Part shown: positions 1 to 7,577 of the stretch, one piece after another
Position numbering within the stretch: the first letter of the stretch is position 1
Layout of the letters: each line of letters starts with the position of its first letter
Made by a program: the position numbers and the translations under genes
Notes under the pieces: model-generated
Database searches by the model: none
What the model was told of the DNA's origin: nothing
What the model saw: only the letters and a program-made list of their open reading frames with translations
NCBI GenBank assembly: GCA_964397995.1
Contig: CAYNLG010000002.1
Location: 36,412-100,411, forward strand
DNA: 64,000 nucleotides
Direction: 5' to 3'
Source of the DNA: CAYNLG01 sp964397995
GTDB lineage: Bacteria; Planctomycetota; Phycisphaerae; FEN-1346

Positions 1-539
1 TCGGCCTCGTCTCGGGCGGCGAGGTCGTCGTCGCCACCCTCGTCCCGGAGTACTTCGTGCTGGTGCGCGGCACGACGGAGACGACCGGGACGCTGATGCT
101 GCTCGTCCACCTGGCGGGCCTGCTGGCGGGGCGGCTGCTGATGATCGGCCGGGGGCGCCGGCTGGGCTCGGGCGCCCTGATCGGCCTGAGCCTGGCCGCC
201 GGCGTCTTCGCGGTGCCGCTGCTCGCGGTCGCCCACTCCGCCGTCGGGGCCGTCAGCCTCTTCGGCCTCGGCTTCATGTTCTCGACGAGCTGGCCGACGT
301 TCTACGCGCGGGCAGCGCGGCACATGGCGCGCGACCGCGACATGCTCGCCTACGGGAGCTACCTCGGGTCGAACCTGGGCGTGGCCCTCTGCATCCTCGT
401 AAGCAGCCGCCTGGCCGACGCCAGCCTGACGTGGGCGGTGGCCTTCGGGCCGGCCGTGATGGCCCTGTTCGGGCTTGTCTACGCCCTCAGCCCGCTGGCC
501 CGCCTTCCGCGCGACGCCCCCGACGCCGGCCCCGCCTGA
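1..539 (+). CDS. MFS transporter, C-terminal part (partial at window edge)
   Basis: The open frame enters from the left edge (frame starts at base 3) and gives about 178 residues ending in TGA at 537-539. It is a string of hydrophobic helices separated by short basic loops, with the glycine-rich packing of the C-terminal six-helix half of a major facilitator superfamily carrier. About five membrane segments are visible. The tail is short and Pro/Asp-rich. Substrate cannot be told. purD follows after 92 bp with its own possible promoter, so they need not be co-transcribed. Confidence 0.7.
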   Translation, partial: GLVSGGEVVVATLVPEYFVLVRGTTETTGTLMLLVHLAGLLAGRLLMIGRGRRLGSGALIGLSLAAGVFAVPLLAVAHSAVGAVSLFGLGFMFSTSWPTFYARAARHMARDRDMLAYGSYLGSNLGVALCILVSSRLADASLTWAVAFGPAVMALFGLVYALSPLARLPRDAPDAGPA

Positions 540-556
540 GCCGCGCCCGTTTCCGC

Positions 557-585
557 TGGCGACCCGCGGCCGCGCCCACTAGAAT
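557..585 (+). promoter_or_regulatory. Possible sigma-70 promoter of purD
   Basis: A TAGAAT -10 hexamer (580-585) is preceded 17 bp upstream by a weak -35 (TGGCGA, 557-562). The same TAGAAT -10 occurs upstream of tRNA-Lys, the PerR-like gene and acs in this window, which raises its credibility. The start would be about 592, 40 nt before the purD ATG. Confidence 0.45.
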
Positions 586-631
586 GCCCGCGCCGCACAC
601 CGACCCGTCCGCCCGGAGGGAGCCGAGCCTG

Positions 632-1915
632 ATGAAGATCCTGATCGTCGGCGGCGGGGGCCGCGAGCATGCCCTCGCCTGGAAGCTTGCCCAGAGCCCG
701 CACTGCAGGGAAATCGTGGCCGCCCCCGGCAACCCCGGCATCGCCCGGGTCGGCCGGTGCGTGGAGGTCGGGGCCGAGGTGGTCGACGACCTGGTGGCGC
801 TGGCCCGCGAGGAGCAGCCCGGCCTGACGGTCATCGGCCCGGAGGCGCCGCTGGCGGCGGGCTTGGCCGACCGGCTGCGCGCCGAGGGGCTCCGCGTCTT
901 CGGCCCCGGCAGGGAGGCCGCGCGCGTCGAAGGTTCCAAGGCCTGGTCCAAGGCCGTCATGAAGCACCACGGCGTGCCGACGGCGGACTTCCACGCGTTC
1001 GACGACCTGGCCGAGGCCCTCCACTACATCGACACCCACGAGGAACCGCTCGTCGTCAAGGCCTCCGGCCTGGCCGCCGGCAAGGGCGTCTTCGTCTGCC
1101 GCGACCAGGACGAGGCCCGCGCCGCCGTCAAGACGATCATGGAGGAGCGGGCGTTCGGCGCGGCCGGGGACACGGTCGTCATCGAGGAACAACTCAAGGG
1201 CGAGGAGGCGTCCATCCTCGCGCTCGTCGACGCCTCGGCCATCTACCTGCTGGAGTCGAGCCAGGACCACAAGCCGGTCTTCGACGACGACGAGGGCCCG
1301 AACACCGGCGGCATGGGCGCCTACAGCCCCGCCCCCGTCGTCACGCCGCGCATCGAGGCCCTCATCGAACGCGACGTCCTCGTCCCGATGATCCACGGGA
1401 TGAAGACCGAAGGCGCCCCGTACCAGGGCCTGCTCTACGCGGGGCTGATGATCACCGCGGGCGGCCCGAAGGTGCTGGAGTTCAACTGCCGCTTCGGCGA
1501 CCCCGAGGCCCAGCCGCTCCTGGTGCGCCTCAAGAGCGACCTGGTGGAGGTCCTGGAGGCCGTCATCGACGACCGCCTCGACCAGGTGACGCTGGAGTGG
1601 GACCCGCGGCCGGCGGTCTGCGTCGTCATGGCCTCCGGCGGGTACCCCGGGCCGTACGAGACGGGCAAGGCCATCACGGGCGTGGACGAGGCGGAGGCCA
1701 ACGGCGACGTCGTCGTCTTCCACGCCGGCACCCGGGCCGAGGATGGGCACCTCTATACCGATGGCGGCCGCGTCCTCGGCGTCACGGCCCTGGCCGACAC
1801 CATCGCGGCGGCGCGCGACCGGGCGTACGAAGCGGTGCGGAAGATCCGCTTCTACCGCGCCCACTGGCGGACCGACATCGGCGCCAAGGCCATCCGCCGC
1901 CTCGAACGCACCTGA
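632..1915 (+). CDS. purD: Phosphoribosylamine-glycine ligase
   Basis: Catalyses the second step of de novo purine synthesis: ATP-dependent joining of glycine to phosphoribosylamine to give GAR, in the cytoplasm. The 427 residues match the normal length of the family. Visible marks are the N-terminal GGGGREHAL loop, GPEAPLAAGLAD, the ATP-grasp loop AAGKGV, and the metal/ATP site EFNCRFGDPE near residue 290. The ATG at 632 is chosen because GGAGGG lies 12 bases upstream and the protein begins at the family-typical MKILIVGGG; the longer open frame upstream has no homology. No other purine gene is adjacent. Confidence 0.96.
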   Translation: MKILIVGGGGREHALAWKLAQSPHCREIVAAPGNPGIARVGRCVEVGAEVVDDLVALAREEQPGLTVIGPEAPLAAGLADRLRAEGLRVFGPGREAARVEGSKAWSKAVMKHHGVPTADFHAFDDLAEALHYIDTHEEPLVVKASGLAAGKGVFVCRDQDEARAAVKTIMEERAFGAAGDTVVIEEQLKGEEASILALVDASAIYLLESSQDHKPVFDDDEGPNTGGMGAYSPAPVVTPRIEALIERDVLVPMIHGMKTEGAPYQGLLYAGLMITAGGPKVLEFNCRFGDPEAQPLLVRLKSDLVEVLEAVIDDRLDQVTLEWDPRPAVCVVMASGGYPGPYETGKAITGVDEAEANGDVVVFHAGTRAEDGHLYTDGGRVLGVTALADTIAAARDRAYEAVRKIRFYRAHWRTDIGAKAIRRLERT

Positions 1916-1986
1916 CGGGGCCGCGGGCGGCGTCCGAATGCGCGGCGGGGGTCGGGCGTCGGAAGAGACGCACGAAGGAGGTCCCC

Positions 1987-3234
1987 ATGCGACGGACGAC
2001 GGCCATCCTGCTCGCGGCAGCGGTCGTGCTTGCGGGCGCGGCACCGGGGGCGCGCGCGGCCGCGCGAAGCCCCTTCGGCCGCCTCCCTCCCGGCTGGACC
2101 GTGACGAACGTCGTCACCGCCCCGCCGCAGCAGGTCGCCCAGATCGCCCGCAACCTCGGCGGCGAGGTCGTCGGCGTCGTCAACGCCTGGGTCAAGCACG
2201 ACGGCCGCCAGGTCCAGGTCAACCTCATCCAGTGCCGCGCGGGCGCCGAGACGGTCCTGGAGGCCGTCCGGAAGGCCCACGGCGGCAACCCCGCCTACGC
2301 CCTGCTCAAGGGGCAGACCGTCTACGAGTTCTGCGGCGCGGGCTACCCGATGGTCATCGAGGCCCAGTATGCCCTGGGCCTGAAACCCACGACCGTGACG
2401 TACAAGGTGCGCTTCGAGGCGGCGCCGCTGGCGGGCGGCGACTACATGAAGTTCAACCCGCTCTTCAACCGGATGCTCGAGTGGCAGGCGGCCCCGGACG
2501 ACGCGGCCCGGCTCGACGCCGTGGCCGCCCTCCGCGAGGCCTTTACCTTCGGCGACACCCTCACCCTCCGCGCGACCGGCCAGGGCACCCGCCGCTCGCT
2601 CTACACATTCGACCCGGCGCCGGCGTCGCGGGCCGGCCCGGAGGACGGCCTCCTCGCGTGCACGTTCGCGGACCTGCCCCGGCTGGCCGACATGCCGCGC
2701 GTCACGGTCACCGCGACCATCACGAGCGAGGCGTTCGGGACGGTGCGGACGCGGCGGCGACCGGGGCCGGCGCTGCTCGGGCCGACGCCGTTCTGGCCCG
2801 TCGAGGCCGAGCGCGTCGCCACCCTGGCCGCCCAAGTGACCGAGGGCTGCACCGGCGACGAGGCCAAGGTCCAGGCGCTGCTCGCGTATCTCGTGCCGGG
2901 CCGCACCTACCGCGTCGGCGGGCCGACCGGGTCGCGCCATGGGGTGCTCACGTTCCTCGACCGGCGGACGGGCCACTGCTGGGACTTCGCGGACCTCTTC
3001 ATCACGCTCGCCCGGGCCTCGGGCGTGCCGGCGCGCCAGGTGGCCGGCTGGCTCCAGGGCCAGAGCGGCCACATCTGGGCCGAGGTCCTCGTCGGCGGCG
3101 CGTGGCGCCAGGTCGACCCGACGGGCGGCACGGGCTGCACCAGCGACTATGTCCCGTGGTTCACCTCCGAAACGGGCGAGATGGCCGCGGTGTACCTGGC
3201 GATGCCCGAGATCGAGGTCATCCAGACGCGTTGA
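1987..3234 (+). CDS. Secreted transglutaminase-like protein
   Basis: 415 residues with a signal peptide (basic start, then an Ala/Leu core ending near ARAAA). The C-terminal third carries a transglutaminase-like cysteine-protease fold: RTGHCWDFADLF holds the nucleophilic Cys, SGHIWAEV the His, and VDPTGG the Asp, in the right order and spacing. The N-terminal 230 residues form a domain I do not recognise, probably beta-rich. Families of this type act as peptidases or cross-linkers outside the cytoplasm. AAGGAGG at 1975-1981 fixes the start at ATG 1987. It lies 71 bp after purD with no visible terminator, so read-through is possible; nothing suggests a purine role. Confidence 0.8.
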   Translation: MRRTTAILLAAAVVLAGAAPGARAAARSPFGRLPPGWTVTNVVTAPPQQVAQIARNLGGEVVGVVNAWVKHDGRQVQVNLIQCRAGAETVLEAVRKAHGGNPAYALLKGQTVYEFCGAGYPMVIEAQYALGLKPTTVTYKVRFEAAPLAGGDYMKFNPLFNRMLEWQAAPDDAARLDAVAALREAFTFGDTLTLRATGQGTRRSLYTFDPAPASRAGPEDGLLACTFADLPRLADMPRVTVTATITSEAFGTVRTRRRPGPALLGPTPFWPVEAERVATLAAQVTEGCTGDEAKVQALLAYLVPGRTYRVGGPTGSRHGVLTFLDRRTGHCWDFADLFITLARASGVPARQVAGWLQGQSGHIWAEVLVGGAWRQVDPTGGTGCTSDYVPWFTSETGEMAAVYLAMPEIEVIQTR

Positions 3235-3281
3235 CGGGCGTGCGGCCCCCTCTCGCGGGCGCATTCACGTAGAAACGCGCC

Positions 3282-3310
3282 TTGACGGACATCCCGAACG
3301 GCGCCATACT
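3282..3310 (+). promoter_or_regulatory. Sigma-70 promoter before the pseudopilin gene
   Basis: TTGACG (3282-3287), 17-bp spacer, CATACT (3305-3310). Predicted start near 3317, about 30 nt before the chosen GTG start at 3347. Confidence 0.7.
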
Positions 3311-3346
3311 GCCTGTGGTGGGGCGGACCAAACGCAGGTGGTGGCT

Positions 3347-4489
3347 GTGAGTTCACACGTCAGCGTGCCCCTCCGGCAACCGGGCGTGCGCCCGAAGTGC
3401 GCCCGCCGGGGGTTCAACCTGGTCGAACTGCTGATCGTCATCGCCATCCTAGCCATTCTGCTGGCCTTGGTGGGCATGGGGGTCGTGGGTCCGGTCCACG
3501 ACCGCTACGACACCATGCACTGCCAGTGGAATATGAATCACATCTACAAGGCCCTTCAGGTCAACGAGGAGGCGTCCCTCCCCGACCCGGACGCCTGGAT
3601 TTCCGAGGTCATCAAGAACGAGGCCCAGGACTGCCTGCGGTGCCCGCGGGGGATGTTCAGCGGCGACGAGGGGTACCTGAGCGGTAGCGGCATGGACTGC
3701 CAAGGGATCGTCGAGATCGACCCGCCGCCCTCGGTCGTCTTCAACACCCTGGAGAGCAACCACTACATCATGGCGTTCGCGGAGCGGGAGAACTACAAGC
3801 TGCCGTCGGCCATCTCGGTCGATATCTCCGTCCCCGGCCGGTACACCGGCAACGCCAAGTCGGAGGCCAGCATCGCCGCCGGCACGATCATCAACTGCTA
3901 CTTTCTGTACTTCGATCCCGTCGGTCAGCAAAGTGCCACCTCGGCTGGCCAGATCGAGTTCAACGGCCGCATCATCGGCATCATCTGCCACGACTCCACC
4001 CTCGACAACACCGACGGCACCCTCGGGGCCCAGAACGTGAGCTACCCGACCGGCCAGAACAGCCGCGGCTTCGAGGGCGTCGAGGACATCTCCCTTCAGC
4101 CCGACCAGAAGACCCTGACCATCAACCACTTCCACTCGACGTTCCCCGGCGAGAACGTCCGGGTCATCACGGTGGGCAAGAAGGGCGGCGGGGCGGCCAG
4201 CTACGGGATCAACAACCAGATCGACGACGGCACCACCTGGCCGGGCCAGATTCTGCTCGTCGAGTACGAGCAGGCCATCGCCGACTACGACGGCCAGGAC
4301 GAGGACGACGACTGGCTCGACCGGATCGCCCCGCGGCACAACGACCGCATGAACGTGCTGACCGTCGAGGGCGCCTGCCGCACCGTCGACCCCGACGACA
4401 TCCACCCGCACCGCCACCCGGCGCTGTGGGCTCCGCGGCACGTCGGGCTGCACGGCGCCGGCAGCGGCGGCTCGTCGCAGCAGCCCTGA
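3347..4489 (+). CDS. Prepilin-type (pseudopilin) protein
   Basis: About 380 residues. Near the N-terminus is a class III prepilin signal: a short basic leader ending RRG, cleavage before Phe, then FNLVELLIVIAILAILLAL as the membrane helix, with Glu at mature position +5. The remainder is soluble and rich in Asp, Gly and Tyr, ending in a His-rich tail (HPHRHPALW). Such proteins are type II secretion/pilus pseudopilins, often present in many copies in planctomycetes. GTG 3347 is preferred because AGGTGG lies five bases upstream; GTG 3341 and 3338 are alternatives. The gene stands alone: no prepilin peptidase or secretion ATPase is nearby. Its stop is only 16 bp from the stop of rho on the other strand. 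Confidence 0.75.
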   Translation: MSSHVSVPLRQPGVRPKCARRGFNLVELLIVIAILAILLALVGMGVVGPVHDRYDTMHCQWNMNHIYKALQVNEEASLPDPDAWISEVIKNEAQDCLRCPRGMFSGDEGYLSGSGMDCQGIVEIDPPPSVVFNTLESNHYIMAFAERENYKLPSAISVDISVPGRYTGNAKSEASIAAGTIINCYFLYFDPVGQQSATSAGQIEFNGRIIGIICHDSTLDNTDGTLGAQNVSYPTGQNSRGFEGVEDISLQPDQKTLTINHFHSTFPGENVRVITVGKKGGGAASYGINNQIDDGTTWPGQILLVEYEQAIADYDGQDEDDDWLDRIAPRHNDRMNVLTVEGACRTVDPDDIHPHRHPALWAPRHVGLHGAGSGGSSQQP

Positions 4490-4505
4490 GCGGACCGCCC
4501 CCCTC

Positions 4506-5642
4506 TCACGTCCGGGCGGGCGTCAGCGCGTCCAGCAGCGCCTGGTTGGTGGGATACGAGTCCAGGGCCCCGAGCAGGGCCTCCAGCGCCTCGGCCGGAC
4601 GTTCGCCCGCCAGGCGGCGGCGAATCGCGTACCGCTTCTTGATCTCGTCCTCGGTGACGAAGCGCTCTTCCTTGCGGGTGCCGGAGGCGGCCACGTCGAT
4701 GGCCGGGTAGAGCCGCTTCTCGGCCAGGTCGCGGCTGAGGACGCACTCCATGTTGCCGGTGCCCTTGAACTCCTGGAAGATGAGTTCGTCCATGCGGCTT
4801 CCGGTGTCGATGAGGCAGGTGGCGACGACAGTCAGGCTCCCGCCGTCCTCGAAGTTCCGGGCCGCCCCGAAGAGGCGTTTCGGTTCCTCCAAGGCGCGGA
4901 TGTCGAGGCCGCCGGAGAGGGTGCGGCCGCTGGAGGGCTGGGCCTTGTTGAAGGCCCGCCCGACCCGCGTCAGGCTATCCATGAAGATGACGACGTCCTG
5001 CCCCGCCTCGGTTAGCGCCTTGGCCTGGGCAAACGCCAGCCGCGCCAGACGCAGGTGCTGCTGCACCTCCTGGTCGTTGGAGGAGGCGATGACGGTGGCC
5101 TCGGTGGCGCGGCGGAAGTGGGTGACCTCCTCGGGGCGCTCGTCCACGAGGACCATCATGGCCCGGACCTCGGGGTAGTTCGTCGTCACCGCCTGGGCCA
5201 TGTGCTCCAGCAGCGTCGTCTTGCCGGCCCGGGGCGGCGAGACGATCAGCCCGCGCTGCCCCTTGCCGATCGGCGCCACCAGGTCCAGGACGCGGGTGGT
5301 CTTGCGGCTGGCGACGGTCTCGAGCCAGAGCGCCTCGTCCGGGTCGATGGCGATCTGCTGGTCGAACGGCGTGACGTCGGCATAGGCGTCGGGCGCCATG
5401 CCGCACACGGTCGTCACCTCCGCCAGCTGCAGCCCCCGGCCGCGCTTGTCCTTCTTGGTCGGGCCCTCCAGCTCGACGCCTTCCTTGAGCCGGTGCCGCT
5501 TGACCAGCCCCGGCGGCACAAAGATGTCTTGCTTCGTCGCGCGGTACGCCCGCTCCGGGTCGCGCAGGAAGCCGTATCCGCGGTCGTGGAGTTCGAGCAC
5601 GCCGCGGGCGGGCTCGGACGACGGCTGTGCAGCCTTGGCCAT
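4506..5642 (-). CDS. rho: Transcription termination factor Rho (short form)
   Basis: Hexameric RNA-dependent ATPase/helicase that ends transcription. 378 residues. Seen in order: cold-shock-type RNA-binding domain (GYGFLRDPER, DIFVPPGLV), Walker A PPRAGKTT, Walker B VVIFMDSLTR, the Q-loop PSSGRTLSGG, and the R-loop/arginine-finger stretch with GTGNMECVLSRDLAEKR. E. coli Rho has 419 residues; this protein begins almost at the RNA-binding domain and lacks most of the N-terminal helical bundle. ATG 5642 has GGAGGTG six bases upstream; an upstream in-frame extension to 5753 has no Rho-like sequence. A promoter and a leader of about 75 nt precede it. Confidence 0.95.
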   Translation of the reverse strand: MAKAAQPSSEPARGVLELHDRGYGFLRDPERAYRATKQDIFVPPGLVKRHRLKEGVELEGPTKKDKRGRGLQLAEVTTVCGMAPDAYADVTPFDQQIAIDPDEALWLETVASRKTTRVLDLVAPIGKGQRGLIVSPPRAGKTTLLEHMAQAVTTNYPEVRAMMVLVDERPEEVTHFRRATEATVIASSNDQEVQQHLRLARLAFAQAKALTEAGQDVVIFMDSLTRVGRAFNKAQPSSGRTLSGGLDIRALEEPKRLFGAARNFEDGGSLTVVATCLIDTGSRMDELIFQEFKGTGNMECVLSRDLAEKRLYPAIDVAASGTRKEERFVTEDEIKKRYAIRRRLAGERPAEALEALLGALDSYPTNQALLDALTPART

Positions 5643-5720
5643 GGCACCTCCATGCGTGGCCGCAGGGCGGCCGCGTCGGGAAGGGGAAACACTGACGAAA
5701 GAAGCCTCTCGGCACCCTCT

Positions 5721-5748
5721 AGGATAAGCGCCACGGCTCCGATGTCCA
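5721..5748 (-). promoter_or_regulatory. Promoter of rho
   Basis: On the reverse strand TGGACA (5743-5748), 16-bp spacer, TATCCT (5721-5726). The predicted leader of roughly 75 nt holds a GC-rich hairpin just before the Shine-Dalgarno. Rho leaders are often autoregulated in other bacteria; that is only inference here. Confidence 0.5.
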
Positions 5749-5763
5749 CCCAAAAACCGGTTC

Positions 5764-7104
5764 TTACGGTGTGACCGCGGGCTCGCCGGGCACGGGCGGC
5801 TCCGGCGCCGGGCCCTCGTCGGTCGCTTGGTCGGCGGGCTCCGGCGGGGGCGCGGCCTTCGGGTCGCCCTTGAAGATCGCCCACGGCACCGGCACCGGCA
5901 GCGGGACCCCGAGAGGGTTCGCCCCCTGCGGCTTCGCCTTCAGGTCGAACCGCCGCAGCCGCCCGCCGAGCGCCGCCGACGCCACGTGCTGCCGCACGAA
6001 CTCCATCGCGGGGGCCTTGTACTGCCGGAACGCCGCATCGGCCGTCGAGCCCCCCGGCCCGCGGCCCACCAGGATGAAGTGGTTCGGCGCCAGGTTCACG
6101 TAGTCGTCCAGGTCGTCGTCCGGCACGGGGTCGCCGAAGAGGTTGTAGGCCAGCAGGGCGCGCGGCACACGGATGTTGAGCATCTTGAAGGCCCGCTCGG
6201 CCCGGGCGCGGTCTGCCAGGTCGCGGATCGCCTCGAGGGCGTCGAACTGCTCCGGCGCGGTGAAGCGCGGCAAGCTGACGAAGCCGGCCACGCTGGCGCC
6301 GACGTGCGGGCGGCGGACGAGCGTCCCGCTCGCCAGCAGCTTCAGCGGCGCCACCTCCTTGCCCGCCGGGGCCGCGTACGCCGCGCGGTCCCCGAAGTGC
6401 GTGTCCCGCGGGTTCACGAAGTTGATGAACCGCCCGCGGATCGGCTCGAACGGTGCCGGGTCCTCGCAGTCCATGCTCGAGCCCAGGAAGGCGACGTGGT
6501 CGACGCGCGCGAGCAGCGCCGGGGCCGCCCGCGTCCCCGGGGGCAGGTCGCCGAGGAACGCCAGCTGGACCGCCCGGGTCCCCGCGCTGAAACCGACCAG
6601 GGCGACGTGCCCCGCCCCCCCGTGCCGCCGCCGATGCACGTCGAGCATCGCCAGGAGCCGCGCCGCCCCCTTCTGCTGGCCGGCGAGGTTGAGGTGCTCG
6701 GCCACGACGTTTGACGATTCGCTCCACTTCAGGAGCAGGACGGCGAGCCGGTGCGGGTCGCCCGGGAAGCCGTGCGGGCTCTCGGCCAGCAGCCGGGCCG
6801 TCCAGCGGAAGGCCTCGACGGTGTCGGCGGAGCCCTCGGCGAAGATCAGCAGGTTCGTATCGTCGACCGGCTGGTCGGCGGGCAGGTCCACGTCCTGCAC
6901 GGCCGCGTGCCGCCCTTCCACCGTCCCGCGGACGACGAACGCCGGCGTGCCGTAGACGGCGCGGACGCGTTCGGGCGTGAGGGCCCCCTCGACGTCCGCC
7001 GGGGGGGCGATGACGACGGCGGCCCCGTCGCGTTTCGGCTGGCATCCGGCCGCGGCCGCCAACACGACGGCCGCCCCCATCCAGAGACTCCTGCGGCGCA
7101 GCAT
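5764..7104 (-). CDS. Alpha/beta-hydrolase-like lipoprotein
   Basis: 446 residues. The N-terminus is a lipoprotein-type signal (LAAAAGCQP), so the mature protein is probably a lipid-anchored extracytoplasmic protein. Mid-protein GFSAG (in a beta-strand, nucleophile, helix context) is the G-x-S-x-G elbow of alpha/beta hydrolases; the surrounding layout resembles DUF900-type hydrolases. The last 60 residues are Pro/Glu/Ala-rich and look unstructured. No substrate can be inferred. Start ATG 7104 follows AGAGGAA at seven bases; promoter at 7135-7162. Confidence 0.65.
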   Translation of the reverse strand: MLRRRSLWMGAAVVLAAAAGCQPKRDGAAVVIAPPADVEGALTPERVRAVYGTPAFVVRGTVEGRHAAVQDVDLPADQPVDDTNLLIFAEGSADTVEAFRWTARLLAESPHGFPGDPHRLAVLLLKWSESSNVVAEHLNLAGQQKGAARLLAMLDVHRRRHGGAGHVALVGFSAGTRAVQLAFLGDLPPGTRAAPALLARVDHVAFLGSSMDCEDPAPFEPIRGRFINFVNPRDTHFGDRAAYAAPAGKEVAPLKLLASGTLVRRPHVGASVAGFVSLPRFTAPEQFDALEAIRDLADRARAERAFKMLNIRVPRALLAYNLFGDPVPDDDLDDYVNLAPNHFILVGRGPGGSTADAAFRQYKAPAMEFVRQHVASAALGGRLRRFDLKAKPQGANPLGVPLPVPVPWAIFKGDPKAAPPPEPADQATDEGPAPEPPVPGEPAVTP

Positions 7105-7134
7105 CGCGGTTCCTCTCACGGGCCCGTTCGGCCG

Positions 7135-7162
7135 ATTGTACCGCCCGGGCCGCCCAAGGCAA
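7135..7162 (-). promoter_or_regulatory. Promoter of the hydrolase-like lipoprotein gene
   Basis: Reverse strand TTGCCT (7157-7162), 16-bp spacer, TACAAT (7135-7140). Predicted start about 24 nt before the ATG. It lies in the divergent gap with the gene at 7225. Confidence 0.65.
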
Positions 7163-7224
7163 GCCGAGACCCGCGGCCGCCGTGCGGGTTCAAGGGAAGA
7201 GCCCCGTACCCGGAGGAACCGCCC

Positions 7225-7548
7225 ATGGTCCGCCGTCTCGTCTTCCTGGTCGCCCTCGGCCTCGTGGCCGCCTCCGTCGCCCAGGCCGCCGAGGAGGGCG
7301 GCCCGTGGCAGCCCTGCGGCGAGCTGCCGACCGGGGGCCCGGCCGCGCGGGCCGCGTCCGCCCCGGCCGACCCGGCCAAGCAGTCGCTCCGCGTCAAGAA
7401 CCTGACCCGCCGCTTGGACTACGCCAAGACCCTTATCGAGCAGAACCAGGTCCGACGCGCCAAGCTCATGCTCCACGACATCGCCACCAACCACGGCGAC
7501 ACCGAACCCGGCCGCGAGGCCGCCACGCTCCTCGAAACGCTTACGTGA
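7225..7548 (+). CDS. Small secreted protein with duplicated C-terminal helical module
   Basis: 107 residues: a clear signal peptide (cleavage near VAQA/AEE), a short Pro/Gly linker, then a 55-residue charged helical module starting near VKNLTRRLDYAK. The same module, almost identical in protein and DNA, ends the next gene (7578-9551). Function unknown; the module has no Cys and looks like a helical hairpin, perhaps for protein contacts. GGAGGAACC upstream supports the ATG at 7225. The next gene starts 29 bp later, so they probably form one transcript. Confidence 0.75.
   Translation: MVRRLVFLVALGLVAASVAQAAEEGGPWQPCGELPTGGPAARAASAPADPAKQSLRVKNLTRRLDYAKTLIEQNQVRRAKLMLHDIATNHGDTEPGREAATLLETLT
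7378..7545 (+). repeat. Duplicated 3' gene module, copy 1
   Basis: About 168 bp matching 9381-9548 at a constant offset of 2003 bp without gaps. Long stretches are identical and differences cluster at the two ends and at third codon positions. It codes for the shared helical module. Confidence 0.85.
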
Positions 7549-7577
7549 CCCCGAACCCGTCCGACTGGAGGCATCGC

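Noticed and set aside
479..2044. Long open frames opposite purD and many other genes
   Set aside because: They are mirror frames created by high GC at third positions; they lack ribosome-binding sites and show Arg/Gly/Ala-rich low-complexity sequence.
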